Shown here one piece after another: positions 1 to 9,002 of a stretch of DNA of 49,322 nt (positions are counted from its first letter, which is position 1; every line of letters starts with the position of its first letter). Below the pieces are notes generated by a model. The model made no database searches. It was not told the DNA's origin and saw only the letters and a list, made by a program, of their open reading frames with translations. This DNA comes from Microcoleus sp. CAWBG506 (GTDB lineage: Bacteria > Cyanobacteriota > Cyanobacteriia > Cyanobacteriales > Microcoleaceae), in assembly GCA_020883125.1 (NCBI GenBank), contig JAHREW010000022.1, positions 56,596 to 105,917 on the forward strand. The letters are read 5' to 3'. The position numbers were made by a program, and so were the translations under genes.

Positions 1-357
1 GCTATATATTGCACCATTGTCAATAAATCTGTAGGGGCGGGTTCACCGACAATAATTGCCGAAAAGCCACAATCTCATAAACCCGCCCCCACACCACCAT
101 CAATCCCAATCTACCTCTTTCAAAATAACGATAAAAACCAGGAGGGCGGGTTTATTTCACCTGTCTATACCCGTTAAATCTGTTGGTGAACCCGCCCCTA
201 CATGAGGCAGAAAAATGGTACAAAATGTGAGCTATATATTGCACCATTGTCAATAAATCTGTAGGGGCGGGTTCACCGACAATAATTGCCGAAAAGCCAC
301 AATCTCATAAACCCGCCCCCACACCACCATCAATCCCAATCTACCTCTTTCAAAATA
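1..357. repeat. 127-bp direct repeat pair with palindromic GGGGCGGGTT motifs
   Basis: Bases 1-127 recur identically at 231-357 (period 230). Each copy carries GTAGGGGCGGGTTCACC and, further on, a near-complementary ACCCGCCCCCAC, so each can fold on itself. The 103-bp spacer carries the reverse complement GGTGAACCCGCCCCTAC at 188-204. No gene is visible in 1-359. The same GGGCGGGTTT/AAACCCGCCC signature returns at 30586-30645, so this is an interspersed non-coding repeat family that was locally duplicated. Confidence 0.85.
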
Positions 358-359
358 CT

Positions 360-1349
360 TCAACTACTCGAATAAATCCCTCTTTCTTGCAATTGCTGCA
401 TAAAAAACTCTTCCAAAGAAGGCTTAGCCAAATTCATCCCAATTAGCTGCCCTCCCATCGCACTCAAATTAGCCATAAACTCCTTCGGATTCCCCTGCAA
501 ATGACCGTACCACAAATCATTATCAACTTCCATATCCGGTATCCATTTTTGCAGGATATTTAAATGGCCGCCCCTACCTTCAACCCGGTAAGTTTTAGTA
601 TTACCCAAAAGTTCATCGATCGCACCAACACAGATTAACTCACCGCGAGCCAAAATTGCTACCCGATCGCAAATCTTCTCCACATCCGACAATACGTGCG
701 AATTAAAAAAAATTGTTTTCCCTTGACTTTTGAGCGATAAAATGATTTCCCGCATCTGATAGCGTCCCATCGGATCTAAACCCGACATCGGCTCATCCAA
801 AAATACCACATCGGGATTGTTAATCAAAGCTTGAGCCATGCCGATCCGTTGCAGCATTCCCTTAGAATACTGTCGCAACTGTTTTTTGATTGCCACCGAT
901 TGAGATAGCCCAACTAAATCTAGTAAATGCGGAATTCGCTGCCGCTGAATCGAGGGAGGAATTTGAAACAAACCCGCTGCAAATTGCAAGAATTCCCAGC
1001 CCGTGAGATAATCGTAAAAATAGGGATTTTCAGGCAAATAGCCGATTCGTTGCTTCACCGCGCGATCGCCCAAAGGCCTCCCCAACAACAGCGCCCTACC
1101 AGAAGTAGGCCGCACTATCCCCAGCAAAGTTTTCAGCAGGGTAGTTTTTCCCGCCCCATTTTGTCCTAACAGCCCGAAAGTTTCGCCCTCAGTGACAGTC
1201 AGAGTACAATTTTTCAGCGATTCAATTTTTTGGTTCATCCAGAAGCCAGTACGGTAGAACTTCCCCAGATTAAATGTTTCCACAACAGGGGCTGCGACGG
1301 GCATCTCGATAGTCATTGGCGCATCTATAAGAGGTTCCATTTTCGTCAT
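360..1349 (-). CDS. ABC transporter ATP-binding protein (ABC-2 exporter type)
   Basis: ATPase subunit of an ABC exporter. It would hydrolyse ATP on the cytoplasmic face to drive a separate membrane permease, which is not in this window. Numbered from the upstream GTG at 1364, Walker A GQNGAGKTT lies at 67-75, the signature YSKGMLQR at 166-173, Walker B with DEP near 185-192 and the switch His (NSH) at 223. One NBD plus about 80 C-terminal residues is usual for CcmA/NatA/DrrA-like subunits of ABC-2 systems. An N-terminal extension of about 30 residues precedes the domain. I chose the ATG at 1349; the GTG at 1364 and an ATG at 1340 are alternatives. The substrate cannot be read from sequence. 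All motifs are intact, so it should be active. Confidence 0.9.
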   Translation of the reverse strand: MTKMEPLIDAPMTIEMPVAAPVVETFNLGKFYRTGFWMNQKIESLKNCTLTVTEGETFGLLGQNGAGKTTLLKTLLGIVRPTSGRALLLGRPLGDRAVKQRIGYLPENPYFYDYLTGWEFLQFAAGLFQIPPSIQRQRIPHLLDLVGLSQSVAIKKQLRQYSKGMLQRIGMAQALINNPDVVFLDEPMSGLDPMGRYQMREIILSLKSQGKTIFFNSHVLSDVEKICDRVAILARGELICVGAIDELLGNTKTYRVEGRGGHLNILQKWIPDMEVDNDLWYGHLQGNPKEFMANLSAMGGQLIGMNLAKPSLEEFFMQQLQERGIYSSS

Positions 1350-1397
1350 ATAAATAAATAGCACCTGATTATATTCTAATACGCTTGGGTTAAGTCT

Positions 1398-1479
1398 GAT
1401 CCCCCCTAACCCCCCTTAAAAAAGGGGGGGACAAGAGTATTCTCAAAGTCCCCCTTCTTAAGGGGGATTTAGGGGGATC
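1398..1479. repeat. Small MITE-like inverted repeat (GATCCCCCTAA family)
   Basis: The left end GATCCCCCCTAACCCCCC (from 1398) faces the right end GGGGGATTTAGGGGGATC (to 1479). The inner bases also contain a C-run/G-run hairpin. An 82-bp palindromic intergenic element with about 21-bp imperfect terminal inverted repeats and no coding capacity fits the short non-autonomous repeats common in filamentous cyanobacteria. It lies in the leader region between two divergent genes and could act as a terminator-like structure in RNA. Confidence 0.6.
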
Positions 1480-1598
1480 TCCGGGAAATAAACAGTGTTA
1501 TCTGAACCGTACTCGATTATATTCTATTGCATAAGTTTAGTCATAATGGCTATTTTTAATGTTAAGCTAATATTAGCTGTACCTAATTATTACTGAAT

Positions 1599-1784
1599 AT
1601 GGAACGTTCAAAAATTATTGCTATTATCACCGGCGTGTTTTCTATAGTATTAGCACTGGGCTATTTGCTGCTCGTCACTCTCCTGGACTTCCGAGGCGAA
1701 ATGGTTCCCGCACCCCAAAGTCAGTTGCCAGTATCAGTCCAAATTCAGCAATTAGCGACTGCTAACGAGACTGGGCTAGGGTAG
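1599..1784 (+). CDS. Small single-pass membrane protein, unknown function
   Basis: 61-residue protein starting MERSKIIAIITG. One hydrophobic segment (about residues 5-30, IIAIITGVFSIVLALGYLLL) is followed by a polar, Gln/Pro-rich tail, so it is probably anchored in a membrane with a short soluble end. ATG start; an A/T-rich leader with no strong Shine-Dalgarno sequence. It is divergent from the ABC gene and convergent with the kinase gene downstream. I do not recognise a named family. The clean N-in hydrophobic helix suggests a real gene. Its TAG stop (1782-1784) is followed at once by a heptanucleotide array. Confidence 0.6.
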   Translation: MERSKIIAIITGVFSIVLALGYLLLVTLLDFRGEMVPAPQSQLPVSVQIQQLATANETGLG

Positions 1785-1840
1785 TTATTGGTTATGGGTT
1801 ATTTGTTATTGGTTATGGGTTATTTGTTATTAGTTATTTG
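1785..1840 (+). repeat. Heptanucleotide tandem array (TTATTGG-type, 8 units)
   Basis: Eight consecutive 7-mers (TTATTGG, TTATGGG, TTATTTG, TTATTGG, TTATGGG, TTATTTG, TTATTAG, TTATTTG) begin at the first base after the stop codon of the small membrane protein. A related array of AACTAAT units at about 1958-1982 runs into the stop codon of the opposing kinase gene. This is the short tandemly repeated repetitive (STRR) class known from cyanobacteria. Confidence 0.85.
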
Positions 1841-1979
1841 TGAAGACGGAGCCATTAAAAAAGCGCATCAAGAGCATTGGCAGTTGTTATAATTGGCAAC
1901 GGTAATTGCAACCAATGACCAAAAAACAACAAAATCAATAACCACTAATAACAAACAACAAATAACTAATAACTAATAA

Positions 1980-2909
1980 CTAATATAAATGAATTGCTTT
2001 AATCATATGATAAGCAATCAAAAGTTGAGTCAAAGCTAACGGGTAACTTTGCAAAACTTCGCCAGTTGTACCCACAAGTTTACCAATTTCAGAATTACCT
2101 TCGGTCGAGCAAAAGCCTCGCAAATGTGGCATTTCATTACACAAAATCTTTTCCAGTTCGTGTACCTGTTCGCTAGTAGCGTGGGAGTCTACTTCCAAGA
2201 CATCAACGGGTTTTCCCATATCCCGATCGAGATCTAAGCGAATGGCGGGTTTAAAATTATCACTACCTTGGCTTAAAATCTCAGTAAAATCTGGGTGAGG
2301 AATGGTCGGTCTCAGGACTAAACGGACGCTCAAATTTACTTCATTGTCCTCTTCTGGTAAGTAAAAAGTAACGACAACATCAGCAAACTTGCGCTGGGGA
2401 CGAATAAATTCTTCCGAATCATTTTCCCGCTTTTTCATTTCCGTGAGTACCTGTTCTTCAGTATAGCCACGCTTCATAATATCGCGCTTAACTTTCCACT
2501 GAGTTCGCAGTTCTTCTGGGGGAGCAAGATAGACTTTTACGTCATAGGAATCGCGGATTGCACGAGTTGAATAACCCAGCAAACCTTCCACTATCACAAA
2601 TTTGCTGGGCTTGATGTATTCCGGGGGGTCAAATGTACCTGTGCTGTGATTATAGATGGGTTTGAGAATAGCTTGACCGGTACGTAACAGACTCAGGTGC
2701 TGTTGCATGATATCTAGGTAATTGCAGTCAGGATGCAATGCTGTAAGCCCTATTTGGGCCCGCTGCGTCCTGTCGTAGCGGTGATAGTCGTCTGTACAAA
2801 TAATGGTGACATTTTCTGGTCCCAATACTTGTGCAATTCCCTTGGTCAGGGTGGTTTTGCCTGCTGCGCTGTCTCCGACAATACCGAGAATGATTGGTCG
2901 ATCGCTCAT
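1980..2909 (-). CDS. Phosphoribulokinase / uridine kinase family protein (PRK paralogue)
   Basis: P-loop kinase of the phosphoribulokinase/uridine kinase superfamily, predicted to transfer phosphate from ATP to a sugar phosphate or nucleoside. From the ATG at 2909 (309 residues): Walker A GDSAAGKTT at 12-20, the DDYH motif at 40-43 that supplies the catalytic Asp, YNHSTGTFDPPE near 86-97 and VIVEGL at 105-110, all PRK-like. It is a little shorter than Calvin-cycle PRK of cyanobacteria (about 330). The P-loop Cys used for thioredoxin/CP12 redox control is Ala here, although the Cys before DDYH is kept (C38). The ATG was preferred over an upstream TTG because GGGGGAAAA precedes it at Shine-Dalgarno distance. 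Many cyanobacteria carry such a second PRK-like gene; its substrate is not established by sequence. Confidence 0.85.
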   Translation of the reverse strand: MSDRPIILGIVGDSAAGKTTLTKGIAQVLGPENVTIICTDDYHRYDRTQRAQIGLTALHPDCNYLDIMQQHLSLLRTGQAILKPIYNHSTGTFDPPEYIKPSKFVIVEGLLGYSTRAIRDSYDVKVYLAPPEELRTQWKVKRDIMKRGYTEEQVLTEMKKRENDSEEFIRPQRKFADVVVTFYLPEEDNEVNLSVRLVLRPTIPHPDFTEILSQGSDNFKPAIRLDLDRDMGKPVDVLEVDSHATSEQVHELEKILCNEMPHLRGFCSTEGNSEIGKLVGTTGEVLQSYPLALTQLLIAYHMIKAIHLY

Positions 2910-2994
2910 GTTTTTTCCCCCGCCAAACAATACTAATTTTTGTTGTAAACTTTAAATCTTATCAAAATTGTGTTCGATGCGATCGTCTAAGAAA

Positions 2995-3036
2995 GGAAGA
3001 AGGAAGAAGGAAGAAGGAAGAAGGAAGAAGGAAGAA
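2995..3036 (+). repeat. Heptanucleotide array GGAAGAA x6 with C/G-rich repeats
   Basis: Six perfect GGAAGAA units, then two near-copies of a CACCCCCCCAGCCCCC / GGGGGGAAATTTAGGAAGAAG block up to about 3140. This is non-coding STRR material filling the gap between two genes on the minus strand. Confidence 0.9.
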
Positions 3037-3186
3037 GTCACCCCCCCAGCCCCCCAAGGGGGGAAATTTAGGAAGAAGCAAGAAGGAAGAAGTCACCCCC
3101 CCAGCCCCCCCCAAGGGGGAAATTTAGGAAGAAGGAAGAAGACCCTTCGGCTTCGCTTCGCCCAATGCCCCATGCCCCATGCCCAA

Positions 3187-4830
3187 TTACCACTCATCCT
3201 TTTGTTTGTTACTGTAAGTTTCCCAATCTTCATATTCCTGCGAATGATGCAAGGGTTCCGGTTCTATTTTTGATTCTAATTCTGGTACTATTTCTAATTC
3301 TGATTCCTCAGACTTTTGATAAATATTCAAAGGTTCGACGACGCGGGCGATCGCATCTTTAACAAAAGCCTTCACAAACTCATCTTTCCGATTTAATTGA
3401 AACTGCCTTTGCACTACTTCCGCAATCCCACCGTCACCCCAATCTTGGTCATGGCGAAAATATTCAATAAAACTTTTACCCGCAATTCTAGTTAAATAAG
3501 CCGCGCTAACTGCTTGAATGGCCTTGCCAAGTACAAACCCAGCTACACTTAACTGAAGTGCCCTTGACACTATTTGAATTACACCTTCAACTATCCCCAA
3601 ACTAGCCAAGGTTTTTGCCAGAGAGAATGCCAATTCTTTAGCACGCTCGATATTTAATTCACAACCATAAATCTTGCTAATTTCTACTACCATTTGAGCG
3701 TTAACTGCTGCTGTTGCTAGTAAATCTACCACTGGCAAAGGCGTTACTGCAATGACTCCGGCCCCAATCCACTGAAATCGCTCTACTACCTTATCAGCTT
3801 GCCGGCGCCTTTGAGCATCAATTAACTTGCGAGCTTGGTCTCCCAAGTGCTGAGATTGCAACAAAATATTATCAGCAATTAAATCTTCACCTTCCGCTCG
3901 CAAAATCGCAGCAACGCGCCGAATTAATGGCATAATATCCGGGTCAGGCTGAAAAATTGTGCCGTTTTCCAGCTTCACTGCTTGAGGATTAGCGCTAATT
4001 TCTACCACATCCATTGCCGCTACCAAACCCTTAACTCGTTCCCGGAGTCGAGAGACAATTTCATCTCTGTCGCTGTCGAGATAAAGGTCAATTTTATTAA
4101 AAACTACGATCGACCTTTTGCCAATTTCCGCCAAATTACGCAGCGGTTCATATTCAGATTTTCGCAAATCGCCATCCAAAACAAATAAGATCAAATCAGC
4201 CCTCGCCGCCAACTGTCTTGCCAACTCCTCCCTGTAGGTGCCCGCTACTCCCGCTTCTAAGATGCCTGGGGTATCAGTAATTGCTAATTCTCGATCGATC
4301 CCTTTCAATTTGAGAGTGTAAGTTGCTTCAACTTCCGTAGTTCCCATCGGCGCGCCTACCTGTCCCGCCATCCTTCCCACCAGGGCATTCACCGCAGAAG
4401 TTTTGCCCGCAGAACCAGTACCGAACACGACTATCCGAATGCTACCACGAGCCATACTAGCTTCTATTTCTCGCGCTCTCAACAGCAAAGCTTGCCGTGC
4501 TACTTCATCTTGAATGCGATCGACTTGTTGCCGAATCGCTTTCAAATTTTCTGTAGCAGCTTCACTTTTTATCACCGGAACCTTGGGCTTAATCACCCGT
4601 TTTCCCTTAGTTTTTTGAGGAATTTTTAGCAGATTCAAGTAATAAACTATCGCAAATATTAGCGTACCCAAAAGTACCACGATCGCCAAAATCAGCAAAT
4701 TAGCCAGCAGCGGAGACGCAGACCACGCAACTTGAGTATAAAGTCCAGTTAAGGAACTGACCAGCCCAATAACCAGCCCCAGGGTGAGGCAGATAGTCGC
4801 GATTAATGTTAACAGACGTGGCAAAGACAT
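3187..4830 (-). CDS. Membrane-anchored GTPase with DUF697 (YcjF-like) domain
   Basis: Era/TrmE-like G domain tethered to membrane. Two N-terminal membrane helices (about residues 6-28 and 43-68) are followed by a coiled linker. Then come G1 GTGSAGKTS at 137-145, a G2 Thr in GTTEVE near 164, G3 DTPG at 186-189 and G4 NKID at 245-248. The C-terminal half carries the DUF697 helical region with hydrophobic stretches, including the VTPLPVVDLLATAAVNAQM block typical of the family. The acidic tail has Glu/Pro repeats. Length 547 is normal for cyanobacterial members. The ATG at 4830 is the natural start because the first helix begins six residues later. Its role is not established; membrane-stress or membrane-organisation functions have been proposed for relatives. 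All G motifs are intact. Confidence 0.9.
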   Translation of the reverse strand: MSLPRLLTLIATICLTLGLVIGLVSSLTGLYTQVAWSASPLLANLLILAIVVLLGTLIFAIVYYLNLLKIPQKTKGKRVIKPKVPVIKSEAATENLKAIRQQVDRIQDEVARQALLLRAREIEASMARGSIRIVVFGTGSAGKTSAVNALVGRMAGQVGAPMGTTEVEATYTLKLKGIDRELAITDTPGILEAGVAGTYREELARQLAARADLILFVLDGDLRKSEYEPLRNLAEIGKRSIVVFNKIDLYLDSDRDEIVSRLRERVKGLVAAMDVVEISANPQAVKLENGTIFQPDPDIMPLIRRVAAILRAEGEDLIADNILLQSQHLGDQARKLIDAQRRRQADKVVERFQWIGAGVIAVTPLPVVDLLATAAVNAQMVVEISKIYGCELNIERAKELAFSLAKTLASLGIVEGVIQIVSRALQLSVAGFVLGKAIQAVSAAYLTRIAGKSFIEYFRHDQDWGDGGIAEVVQRQFQLNRKDEFVKAFVKDAIARVVEPLNIYQKSEESELEIVPELESKIEPEPLHHSQEYEDWETYSNKQKDEW

Positions 4831-4918
4831 GAGCGAGAGCGACCAATAAAAAGCTTGATGCTTTGATTTTTACATTTTATTTTCTATAGTTGAGTAATCA
4901 TAGTAAGGAACCAAAATT

Positions 4919-5449
4919 ATGGGACTATTTGACCAAATTTTAAGTGCGATCGACAATCCCAACCAACAAGCAAGTCCCAGTCAGTTGGGCGGTATTCTGA
5001 GTGCAGTAGAGCAGTTAAGTGGCAACCACGGCGTCGATGCGGGTACGACTGAGTTAGCGATGTCGGTTTTAGGCAGCTACGTGCGATCGGCTTTACAAGA
5101 CGTGCGATCGCAATCAGGAGATGCACAAGCACAGCAAGTTGTCAACCAATTTAGCGGCACAAATCCAAATCCGCAAGCAGTACAAAGTTTATTCGGAAAC
5201 AACCAGTTAACCCAAATAGTTCAGGATATCGCTCAAAGAACCGGCTTGAATAACTCCACAGTCCAAGCGATGATACCGATTTTAGTACCCCTAGTGCTCA
5301 ATTTGTTGCAAACCGGCAGCAACACCCAAAATCCTGCCCCTGGGGGAAATTCAGTTTTGAATGCGTTTTTAGATGCAGATGGAGACGGCGATGTAGATAT
5401 TACAGACACAATTTCCATGGCTAGTCGCTTCTTAACTCACCGCAGTTAA
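4919..5449 (+). CDS. DUF937-type (YidB-like) protein with a C-terminal calcium-loop motif
   Basis: 176 residues starting MGLFDQILSAIDNP, the typical opening of DUF937/YidB-like proteins: N-terminal GLFDQIL helix, Gln/Ser-rich helices and the IPILVPLVLNLL segment near 120-132. The C-terminus adds DADGDGDVDITD (about 152-163), which matches a dockerin/EF-hand Ca2+-binding loop. Function unknown. It is divergent from the DUF697 gene by 88 bp, so the two may share a regulatory region. ATG start; a weak GGAACC-type leader precedes it. No signal peptide is visible. Confidence 0.75.
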   Translation: MGLFDQILSAIDNPNQQASPSQLGGILSAVEQLSGNHGVDAGTTELAMSVLGSYVRSALQDVRSQSGDAQAQQVVNQFSGTNPNPQAVQSLFGNNQLTQIVQDIAQRTGLNNSTVQAMIPILVPLVLNLLQTGSNTQNPAPGGNSVLNAFLDADGDGDVDITDTISMASRFLTHRS

Positions 5450-5520
5450 TTTGCCAATTAGGAATGGGGAATAGGGAATTGGGCATTGAGAATTGGGCAT
5501 TGTGAAGTCGAAGGACTTTC

Positions 5521-5562
5521 TTCCCTATTCCCTATTCCCTATTCCCTATTCCCTATTCCCTA
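5521..5562 (+). repeat. Heptanucleotide array TTCCCTA x6
   Basis: Six perfect TTCCCTA units. Upstream, at 5459-5500, lies inverted material of the same type (GGAATGGGGAATAGGGAATTGGG), so the 5459-5562 stretch can fold into a long hairpin. It occupies the gap between the convergent DUF937 and ilvD genes and may serve as a bidirectional terminator by default. Confidence 0.9.
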
Positions 5563-5570
5563 TTCCTTCT

Positions 5571-7256
5571 TTAACCCAAACCTAAATCAGTAACAGCACC
5601 AATACTGCTAGAAGAAACCAACTTAGCGTATTTAGCCAAAACTCCCCTAGTATAACGTGGCCCAGGAGCTTGCCAAGCAGTCCGTCGTTGCTCCAATTCT
5701 GCCTCAGAAACATTGAGTTGCAACAATCGATTTTGAGCGTCAATTGTGATCGAATCACCCTCTTTTACCAGAGCAATTGTGCCACCAACTTGTGCTTCCG
5801 GTGCAACGTGACCGACAACCATGCCATAAGTCCCGCCAGAAAAACGGCCATCAGTAATTAACCCTACGGAATCGCCTAAACCAGCGCCAATAATTGCAGA
5901 AGTTGGTGCTAACATTTCGCGCATTCCAGGCCCGCCTTTTGGCCCTTCGTAGCGGATGACAATCACATCTCCAGGTTGAATCTTGCCTGCCAAAATAGCA
6001 TCCAGACAGTTTTCTTCAGATTCAAATACTCGCGCCGGGCCGGTAATTGTCGGTTTTTTGACTCCGGTAATTTTAGCAACGGCTCCTTCTGTTGCCAAAT
6101 TTCCTTTGAGAATTGCCAGGTGTCCTTGAGCGTAAAGTGGATTGTTCCAAGGACGAATCACATCTTGGTCGGTGCGAGGTTCCGCAGGAATATTTGCTAA
6201 TACTTCGGCAACTGTTTTTCCTGTGATTGTGAGCGCATCTGGGTGGAGTAAACCTTTTTCTAGCAGCATTTTCATCACTTGGGGAATGCCGCCGGCTTTG
6301 TGCAAATCTGTGGCTACATATTTGCCGCTGGGTTTGAGGTCGCACAGCACGGGAACTTTGGCTCGAATTGTTTCAAAATCGTCGAGGCACAGTTCAACAC
6401 CGATCGCATTGGAAATAGCCAATAAATGCAGCACAGCGTTGGTTGAACCGCCTACTGCCATGATCACTGCGATCGCATTTTCAAAGGCCTTGCGTGTCAA
6501 AATTTGGCTAGGCAACAACTGTTTGCGAACCGCTTCCACCACAACTTTTGCAGATTCGGCAGCGCTGTCAGCTTTTTCCGCATCCTCAGCAGCCATTGTC
6601 GAAGAATAGGGCAAACTCATCCCCATCGCCTCAAAGGCGCTCGACATGGTATTTGCTGTGAACATTCCACCGCAGGAACCAGCGCCCGGACAAGCTTTTT
6701 GTTCTACTGCGGTGAGTTCTGTTTGGTCAATCTTGCCGGCGCTGAATTGACCGACAGCTTCAAAAGCGCTGACCACAGTTAAATCCCGTCCGTTGTGGTG
6801 TCCCGGTTTAATGGTGCCACCGTAGACAAAAATAGCAGGAATATTCATGCGCGCGATCGCAATCATCGCCCCCGGCATATTCTTATCGCAACCGCCCACA
6901 GCCAGCACACCGTCCATACTTTGACCATTGCAAGCAGTTTCGATAGAATCAGCAATCACATCTCTCGACACCAGAGAATATTTCATCCCTTCAGTTCCCA
7001 TCGAGATCCCGTCGCTGACAGTAATCGTACCAAACATCTGTGGCATCGCGCCCGCTTCCTTTGTAGCCGCAATCGCCCGCATAGCCAGTTCGTTCAATCC
7101 CATATTGCAGGGCGTAATCGTACTGTACCCGTTAGCAATTCCCACAATCGGTTTAGTGAAATCGCCATCACCAAAACCAACAGCCCGCAGCATCGCCCGG
7201 TTGGGCGCACGCTGTACGCCTCCAGTCACAGCTTGGCTTCTCAAATTTTCAGGCAT
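5571..7256 (-). CDS. ilvD: Dihydroxy-acid dehydratase
   Basis: Fourth common step of branched-chain amino-acid synthesis: dehydrates 2,3-dihydroxy-isovalerate and -methylvalerate to the 2-keto acids of Val/Leu and Ile. Iron-sulfur, Mg2+-dependent cytoplasmic enzyme. The 561-residue length is full. Hallmarks are N-terminal [14 protein letters not shown], Fe-S cysteines in [10 protein letters not shown] and [30 protein letters not shown], and C-terminal [14 protein letters not shown] with the catalytic Ser region. ATG at 7256. No partner ilv gene is adjacent, so it is probably transcribed alone from the long upstream gap. In cyanobacteria the cluster is usually scattered, so this is unremarkable. 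Confidence 0.97.
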   Translation of the reverse strand: MPENLRSQAVTGGVQRAPNRAMLRAVGFGDGDFTKPIVGIANGYSTITPCNMGLNELAMRAIAATKEAGAMPQMFGTITVSDGISMGTEGMKYSLVSRDVIADSIETACNGQSMDGVLAVGGCDKNMPGAMIAIARMNIPAIFVYGGTIKPGHHNGRDLTVVSAFEAVGQFSAGKIDQTELTAVEQKACPGAGSCGGMFTANTMSSAFEAMGMSLPYSSTMAAEDAEKADSAAESAKVVVEAVRKQLLPSQILTRKAFENAIAVIMAVGGSTNAVLHLLAISNAIGVELCLDDFETIRAKVPVLCDLKPSGKYVATDLHKAGGIPQVMKMLLEKGLLHPDALTITGKTVAEVLANIPAEPRTDQDVIRPWNNPLYAQGHLAILKGNLATEGAVAKITGVKKPTITGPARVFESEENCLDAILAGKIQPGDVIVIRYEGPKGGPGMREMLAPTSAIIGAGLGDSVGLITDGRFSGGTYGMVVGHVAPEAQVGGTIALVKEGDSITIDAQNRLLQLNVSEAELEQRRTAWQAPGPRYTRGVLAKYAKLVSSSSIGAVTDLGLG

Positions 7257-8027
7257 TGTGACATACTCCTACATTCATACTGATACTTTTTAATTGGGAC
7301 AATCTCCGACATTCCGAAACAATCCCAAGATAGCACACTCAATAAAATGCCCAAGTCATCATCGCTTTTGCTGATTTAGAGTCTATCTTTCTACTACATT
7401 TTGCCACCATTTGAGCTGTTTTCAACTCTCAAATAGTTTTCCCAAGAATTCGAGTCAGATGCGAAAATGATACCAAGATGCGTCGTTGTTAATAGACTTA
7501 GCCAGACAGTGATTCTGAGCCATATTTTTACTTCTCAAATCGACCTCAGCTATCTTGTCGTTTGATGCTCGCTACCCACCTTGCAAGTTTGATTGCATGG
7601 TGCAATATAAAGTTTTATAATACTCAACAGAGCGACAATTTCTCTGAAATTGTGGATATCCTTTTTTATTGGGAATCCCTTTCTTACAGTTATCGTAGAA
7701 TCGAGAGATAGAAGACCAGCCTGATACATTATGCTACAAGTTCTAGCGTAGAAGAGTTGGTGGCGTAACAAAGCTTTACAATTAAAGCCTTCCTGTCAGG
7801 CGATGTGCTCCCCTTGAGATCCCAGGACCCAACCGCGTAGCCAAAGTAACGGGATTTAAAACCCCCATTTCCCCATCTCAGGCACACAATACTTTGAGCG
7901 GTGCGAAAATTTTACCCATACTGATACTACAGTGTACAGGGTGAATACCCTGGTTATCTGGGATGATGTGTATGGTATGACCCATCACTCTCAAACGTTT
8001 GAAACAAAAAATTGCGAGGCGAATCAC
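7257..8027. other. Long intergenic region between ilvD and the pentapeptide gene
   Basis: About 770 bp between two divergent genes, A/T-rich, with only short open frames of atypical composition. I see two small hairpins: ACAATTT/AAATTGT near 7633-7651, and CAGGGT-GAAT-ACCCTG at 7937-7952. The second lies about 75 bp before the chosen start of the pentapeptide gene and could be an operator or leader hairpin. It presumably carries both promoters; none can be assigned with confidence. A short 73-codon frame at 7550-7771 (minus) was not accepted. Confidence 0.5.
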
Positions 8028-8870
8028 ATGGAGGCCGATCTAATTCTGAGGCAATATGCGGCCGGAGAAAGAATTTTTCGAGAGATTAACCTCGCGGGGG
8101 CTGACCTCAAAGGGGCAGACCTCAGCGAGGCTAACTTTACCAGAGCCAATTTCCAGCAGGCGAATCTTAAAGGTGCTAACCTCACTGGGACCAATCTGCG
8201 TGAGGTGAAACTGGCAGGGGTGGACTTGACGGAAGCTAACCTATGCGAAGCAAATCTGATTGGAACTGATTTGAGTCGCGCTAATCTGAGTGGTGCCAAC
8301 CTTACCGGAGCGAACCTGCGTGGCTCAATGGCGAGGGAAGTCAACATGAGCAAGGCTAACTTGACGGAAGCTAATTTGACCGAAGCCAACTTTACTGAAG
8401 CGAATTTGTTTGCAGCCAACTTAACTGACGCTAGCATGATCCGCACTAATTTGATGAAAGCCAATTTGAGTTGGTCAACTCTCAAAGCGGTAAACCTGAC
8501 AAATGCTATCCTGAGCGAGTCGGTTTTGGAAAGAGCTAATCTGACCAAGGCAATTCTCAGCGGGGCAATTCTCACCGGAGCAAACTTGACTGGTGCAGAC
8601 TTGCGCGAAGTAAAAATGATTGGTGCTAATCTCAGCGAAGCTAATCTTAATAATGCTAATTTGAGAGTCGCTAATATCAGTTGGTCTAGCCTGCGGGGAG
8701 CTAATTTGAGTGGTGCTAATTTGTACCGCGCACAACTTTGTTGGTCTAATTTGAGCGGAGCGGTACTGGTAGAAACTGTTTTGATTGATGCTAACCTCAA
8801 TCGAGCTAACTTCCGGGATGCAGATTTAAGGCGGGCGATTATGCCTGACGGCACAACTAATGATGCTTAA
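8028..8870 (+). CDS. Pentapeptide-repeat protein
   Basis: Right-handed beta-helix protein built from A(D/N)Lxx repeats: more than 45 consecutive pentapeptides such as GADLK, GADLS, EANFT and GANLT run from about residue 20 to the end. The frame is open from a GTG at 7932, but I place the start at ATG 8028. The product then begins MEADLILRQYAAGERIFREI, which matches the short amphipathic leader normal for cyanobacterial pentapeptide proteins, and GCGAGGCG lies upstream. There is no signal peptide or membrane helix. The unit is interrupted several times by WS-containing repeats (ANLSW, NISWS, LCWSN), a local sub-pattern that may make a distinct face. Role unknown. Confidence 0.9.
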   Translation: MEADLILRQYAAGERIFREINLAGADLKGADLSEANFTRANFQQANLKGANLTGTNLREVKLAGVDLTEANLCEANLIGTDLSRANLSGANLTGANLRGSMAREVNMSKANLTEANLTEANFTEANLFAANLTDASMIRTNLMKANLSWSTLKAVNLTNAILSESVLERANLTKAILSGAILTGANLTGADLREVKMIGANLSEANLNNANLRVANISWSSLRGANLSGANLYRAQLCWSNLSGAVLVETVLIDANLNRANFRDADLRRAIMPDGTTNDA

Positions 8871-8962
8871 AAAGTTGTAAGTTGATTGCTAAATATTAAC
8901 TGTTGACAAATGTTATTGGTTATTAGTTATTGGTTATTAGCATCCCCAAGCGAGTCACAAAT

Positions 8963-9000
8963 AACTACTAACTACTAACTACTAACTACTAACTACTAAC
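8963..9000 (+). repeat. Heptanucleotide array AACTACT x5
   Basis: Five AACTACT units plus a partial unit end two bases before the ATG of the TauE gene. Upstream, at 8912-8940, TTATTGG/TTATTAG units of another heptamer type occur. The array replaces any recognisable Shine-Dalgarno sequence for the downstream gene. Confidence 0.85.
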
Positions 9001-9002
9001 TA

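Noticed and set aside
7550..7771. 73-codon minus-strand frame in the ilvD upstream region
   Set aside because: No ribosome site, no hydrophobic or domain pattern and poor codon character; treated as chance.
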